The notes under the pieces were generated by a model that saw nothing but the letters and a program-made list of their open reading frames with translations, did not search any database and was not told where the DNA came from. Made by a program: the position numbers and the translations under genes. From a bacterium (GTDB lineage Bacteria > SAR324 > XYD2-FULL-50-16), in contig JAJRZQ010000002.1 of NCBI GenBank assembly GCA_024275165.1, positions 124,001 to 188,000 of the forward strand: DNA of 64,000 nucleotides. Direction: 5' to 3'. Positions 60,880 to 64,000 of this stretch are shown one piece after another (position 1 is the stretch's first letter; the number at the start of each line of letters is the position of its first letter).

Positions 60880-63645
60880 TCAGATCAGATTGGCTTCAAG
60901 CTGGCTGCTCAGCAATGCCAATTGGGCCCGCTCGTTTGCCTGGTCCGGCAATTGTTCCGCCACCCACCGAGCCGTATCAATCACCTGAGTGTAGCGAGGG
61001 CAGCGGGGGAGCTTTTCCACATCCAGGTATTTATCCAAGGTGCGGGTTCGCAGTCGCCCTTGATCAATTTGTACATTCCACAATCCACTTTTTTCAGCCA
61101 ATTCGACTTGCTTGCCTTGCCCTAAGCCGAGCCAAGCCTTTAAGGTAAATTTCATCAAGCGAACCACCGCCTCTCTCAACTCAAGCTCATATTCTTCCTG
61201 ACGGTCCAACCCCTTGTAGGGCAGGGCCGGTTGAGGGCTGTTTTGGGCTAAGCGTTGCAACAATTCTTGTTTTAATACTCGGCCTTGAGAGACCTCCAAA
61301 TGGACTTTGATTCTAGATAGCAATTCATCGTTGCGAAAGGGTTTGCTCAAATAATCATTGGCGCCTAACTTAAACGCTCGTTCCAGGTGCGCAGGGTTAT
61401 TGGAGGCGGTGAGAACCAGCACCGGCAATAGCCTCCGGCTTTGGTCGGAGCGGATTTTTTTTAGGGTTTCAAAGCCGTCTAAGTGAGGCATAAATAAATC
61501 CAACAACAACATATCGGGGTTGGTTTCTTCGAGTAGCTCTAAAGCCTGTAGGCCGTCGGTAGCGGTCAGCAGGTCATACTGGCCTTCAAGCTGGCGGGTT
61601 AATACCCGCAAGTTTACGGGCTCATCATCCACCAATAACAACTGGGGACGGTTCTTGCCTGGGAGCGGGTTTAGTTGAGGTTGGGAATCCATTCGCCGGG
61701 GGACCTTGTCGCTTGATTCTTGTTCAGGGCTGGGCTCGACCTCGGCCCGAGGGAGCCCTAAAGTGAAGCAAACCCCTTGCCCCGGTTGATTGTTCACTTG
61801 AATTTCGCCTTGCATTAAATCCAAAAGTTCTTTGACAATATGCAATCCGAGCCCTGTTCCGGCGTTGTCAAATTGATTCCCAGAGGTAAAAGGCTCAAAT
61901 AAGTGGGGCATTAAGCCGGGATTGATTCCCGGCCCGGTATCGGTTACGGACAAACAAACCTTGTTGCCCGGGGGGGCTTCTGCCCAAACCTGAAGGGTGA
62001 CACTCCCCTCAGAGGTATGTTTAATGGAATTGGTCACTAAATTGATCAGGATTTGCACCAATCTAGCTTCATCAGCCCATACCGCGGGCAGGTTTGGGGC
62101 TAGGTTTGCTCTCAACTGAAGCCTTTTTTCTTGAGCGTAAGGGTTCATTAAAGCCAAGACCTGCGCCACCAAGGGAGGAACATGGACCGGCTGAAGGTTT
62201 ATTGTAATGTTGGAGAACCGGAGGCGGGCGAAATCCAAGAGATTATCAATTAAGATTTCGAGCCTGCGGCCACTGGCGACAATTACTTCCAAATCCCCTC
62301 TCCAGGGCTCTGTGAACTGCCCCTGTTTTAAAGCCGTTTCTCCCAGGCCGATCATACCGTGGATCGGTGTTTTTAACTCATGAGCCGTTTTAGCTAAAAA
62401 TTCATCCTTAGAGCGATCCAGGTCTTTTAAAACCTCTGCTTGCGCGTTTACCGTTTTCGATAGGCTTTCGACTTGGGTAAAGGAATCGGCGAAACGATAC
62501 CCCAAAGCCAAGGCATGAGTAAAAACCATCGCAAGCAGCCCGTAACTGGCTAAAAAACCAGTCGAAATGATGGACTCCTGGTAGAAAATATCATTTACAG
62601 AAGTTACGCTTAGAGCAAAAAAACCGAGGATGATCAATCCGGTGCCAGGCCTTTTGGCCTTATAGGCCCGGATGATTACTAAGATAATACTCAAAAGACA
62701 AAGCAAAATAACGATTTCCACCCCCCAAACAGAATATCGCAGGCCTGTAGACGGCACCAGCAGGGAAACCAGGGACAGCAAAAGAGAGGTTTTGCTTAAA
62801 GGACCCAATAAACTTCGACGGGCTTCTTGAGGAAACAGGTGCTTAAAAAACTTTGCCATCCCCCAGATTGCGAGGTACAAAATAAAGAGATTGCTTTTTG
62901 AAATCCATTCCCAGCTCATATCGACTAAATGAAGCCCAAAGCGCTCCCCCACCACTAGGGTTCTCAAGCCGATCAGCAAACAAAACAAACTAAAAAACAA
63001 GGGGGTTTTGTCCTCTTTGCGGGTCATAAAAAAGACCAGATGATACGCCCCAATGATCATCAAGGAGCCCGCTAAAAACAAATCCATTGCCAGGGCCTTG
63101 GCGGCGTAGTTTTCCATCTGGCTTTCTAAACCTAGTAAAATCGGTTCTTTAAACCCTGGGAGGTAGTGATCCCGGTTGGCTAGGTGAAACAAGATCTCTG
63201 TTTGACCCGCCTGGGACTGAAAACTATAAGAGCGGTTCTTGTAGGCTGCCTTGACTTGGTCGAGGGAGGTGGAAACGGTTCCAGCACCGCCGTAGAGTTG
63301 GCCGTTGATGTAAAGGCGATAGGCGGTGTTTACCGTGTCCACCTTGATGCGGTAAACACCCTTAGGGAGCCCGCTGAGGCGGAGGCGGTAGCTGGCGACC
63401 CCGGAACGATTTAGGGGGGGAGTTAAACCCTCATAACGGGCCCAAAATCCAGGAATAAGGGCTTTTGTATCGGGTGGAGAAACATCCCCAGGTGGGATCA
63501 GGCGGTTCCAATAAAAATCCCAAGGGCCCTTGAGTTGAATGATCCCTTGGCTGGGAAAGTCATGTTCGGCAAGGTTGATCGAAGAGCAAAGGGCAATGGA
63601 CGAAAACCCATAGAACCCCAAAAACAGAACAACACGAGCCAGCAT
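60880..63645 (-). CDS. 7TM hybrid sensor histidine kinase with receiver domain
   Basis: A 921-residue protein. Order: signal-like segment; periplasmic 7TMR-DISM extracellular domain (about 25-175, with LKGPWDFYWNRLIPPGD); seven membrane segments (about 180-385); coiled linker; HisKA with phospho-His in KTAHELKTPIHGMIG; ATPase with LINLVTNSIKHT, VTDTGPGIN and GTGLGLHIV; and a receiver with LLVDDEP, MLLLDLFMPHLDG and SKPF. The C-terminal 110 residues (VELAEKSGLW, RTLDKYL, LPRCPRYTQV) form a conserved helical domain found after receivers in such kinases, of unknown role. All catalytic residues are present. The signal sensed is unknown. Confidence 0.92.
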   Translation of the reverse strand: MLARVVLFLGFYGFSSIALCSSINLAEHDFPSQGIIQLKGPWDFYWNRLIPPGDVSPPDTKALIPGFWARYEGLTPPLNRSGVASYRLRLSGLPKGVYRIKVDTVNTAYRLYINGQLYGGAGTVSTSLDQVKAAYKNRSYSFQSQAGQTEILFHLANRDHYLPGFKEPILLGLESQMENYAAKALAMDLFLAGSLMIIGAYHLVFFMTRKEDKTPLFFSLFCLLIGLRTLVVGERFGLHLVDMSWEWISKSNLFILYLAIWGMAKFFKHLFPQEARRSLLGPLSKTSLLLSLVSLLVPSTGLRYSVWGVEIVILLCLLSIILVIIRAYKAKRPGTGLIILGFFALSVTSVNDIFYQESIISTGFLASYGLLAMVFTHALALGYRFADSFTQVESLSKTVNAQAEVLKDLDRSKDEFLAKTAHELKTPIHGMIGLGETALKQGQFTEPWRGDLEVIVASGRRLEILIDNLLDFARLRFSNITINLQPVHVPPLVAQVLALMNPYAQEKRLQLRANLAPNLPAVWADEARLVQILINLVTNSIKHTSEGSVTLQVWAEAPPGNKVCLSVTDTGPGINPGLMPHLFEPFTSGNQFDNAGTGLGLHIVKELLDLMQGEIQVNNQPGQGVCFTLGLPRAEVEPSPEQESSDKVPRRMDSQPQLNPLPGKNRPQLLLVDDEPVNLRVLTRQLEGQYDLLTATDGLQALELLEETNPDMLLLDLFMPHLDGFETLKKIRSDQSRRLLPVLVLTASNNPAHLERAFKLGANDYLSKPFRNDELLSRIKVHLEVSQGRVLKQELLQRLAQNSPQPALPYKGLDRQEEYELELREAVVRLMKFTLKAWLGLGQGKQVELAEKSGLWNVQIDQGRLRTRTLDKYLDVEKLPRCPRYTQVIDTARWVAEQLPDQANERAQLALLSSQLEANLI

Positions 63646-64000
63646 GAGTTGAGGTTCCTTATTGGGTGTGCAATAGAAAAAAGTTTGCCACTTTTTGGCA
63701 ACTATAATTCAAAAAAGTCAAAAAAGACACCCGCAAAGATAACGAGATTAAAGAAGAAAATGGATTTGCTTTGTCGTGAAACCCGAAAAATGAACATCCT
63801 CAAAGTGGGTTGATCCTCATTTTAAAAAAGAGGTTGCTCTATGAGTTTAGGCACCTTTAAAAAATCCTATTCCTGAACTTTTTTACTCTTTGCTGACTCG
63901 GAAATAAATTCTTGATCACCAAACAAGTCAATTCACTTTGTTTGTTGATTTGACGGCGCTAACCTGCCCCGCAAAGGAAACTCTGAAAAACTCCTTGCCT
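63646..64000 (-). other. leader of histidine kinase gene, then MITE start
   Basis: No gene. TTGCCA-CTTTT-TGGCAA at about 63687-63703 is a small hairpin in the kinase leader. From 63974 to the edge the sequence GGAAACTCTGAAAAACTCC plus TTGCCT is the left end of another MITE-like copy, cut by the window end. Confidence 0.6.
63974..64000 (+). repeat. MITE-like repeat, copy 4 (partial at edge)
   Basis: Twenty-seven bases matching the left end of the element at 49357. Confidence 0.75.

Noticed and set aside
1-64000. tRNA, rRNA, prophage or plasmid genes
   Set aside because: No recognisable sequence for any of these on either strand.

Overview
The window comes from a flagellated Gram-negative bacterium. 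Evidence: FliP/FliQ, FliS and a flagellin array with sigma-28 promoters; an outer-membrane TonB receptor with a B12 ABC importer; an O-antigen ligase-like protein, MsbA-like exporter, MsrP/MsrQ and several lipoproteins. I see no rRNA, tRNA, phage or plasmid genes. Gene content looks like a deep-branching proteobacterium (delta or SAR324/Lambda-like is my guess), but nothing here fixes the taxon.

Layout. 1-3.4 kb: a broken winged-helix-like gene, tatD, xseB and an aminopeptidase-type lipoprotein. 3.4-14.1 kb: a repeat-rich spacer, fliQ-fliP, an O-antigen ligase-like protein, a DnaQ-type exonuclease, a GspE/PilB ATPase, a membrane protein with a degenerate nucleotide cyclase domain, ferredoxin, a DUF218 protein and thiD. 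14.1-25.8 kb: a flagellin locus with two tandem sigma-28 promoters, five flagellins (the first split by an in-frame TAA), fliS, and one flagellin-like protein that has lost both polymerisation ends. 25.8-35.3 kb: ispE, a DsbA-like thiol oxidoreductase, an HD-GYP response regulator, an unknown basic protein, radA, a YggU protein, a TPR protein split by TAA, a GGCT-like protein and an enoyl-CoA hydratase. 35.7-38.3 kb: a tight three-gene operon with one Hpt-like and four receiver-like domains, all lacking their phospho-acceptor residue. 38.4-46.7 kb: a large lipoprotein, a candidate small RNA, type-4 uracil-DNA glycosylase, a PreP-like M16 peptidase split by TAA, two Hsp20 chaperones and a single-domain response regulator. 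46.8-54.6 kb: RND/MMPL exporter, coiled-coil protein, phosphoesterase, MsbA-like exporter, msrQ-msrP. 55-60.3 kb: cobalamin riboswitch and btuB-btuF-btuC-btuD. 60.3-64 kb: a glycoside-hydrolase remnant between repeats and a 7TM hybrid histidine kinase.

Most noteworthy: (1) the spacers of the flagellin array carry about sixteen short hairpins with GGA in the apical loop, many reading CAGGATG, several amplified by tandem duplication. This is the signature of CsrA/RsmA binding sites and suggests a flagellin transcript that is regulated by, or titrates, CsrA. (2) The 35.7-38.3 kb operon looks like a phosphorelay from which every phosphorylation site has been removed (His to Met; Asp to Asn, Ala, Thr and Glu). 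(3) Four otherwise intact genes are each interrupted by one in-frame stop, and all four are TAA. (4) A 210-bp MITE-like repeat with palindromic ends sits repeatedly at 3' ends of genes and in two cases supplies the stop codon.
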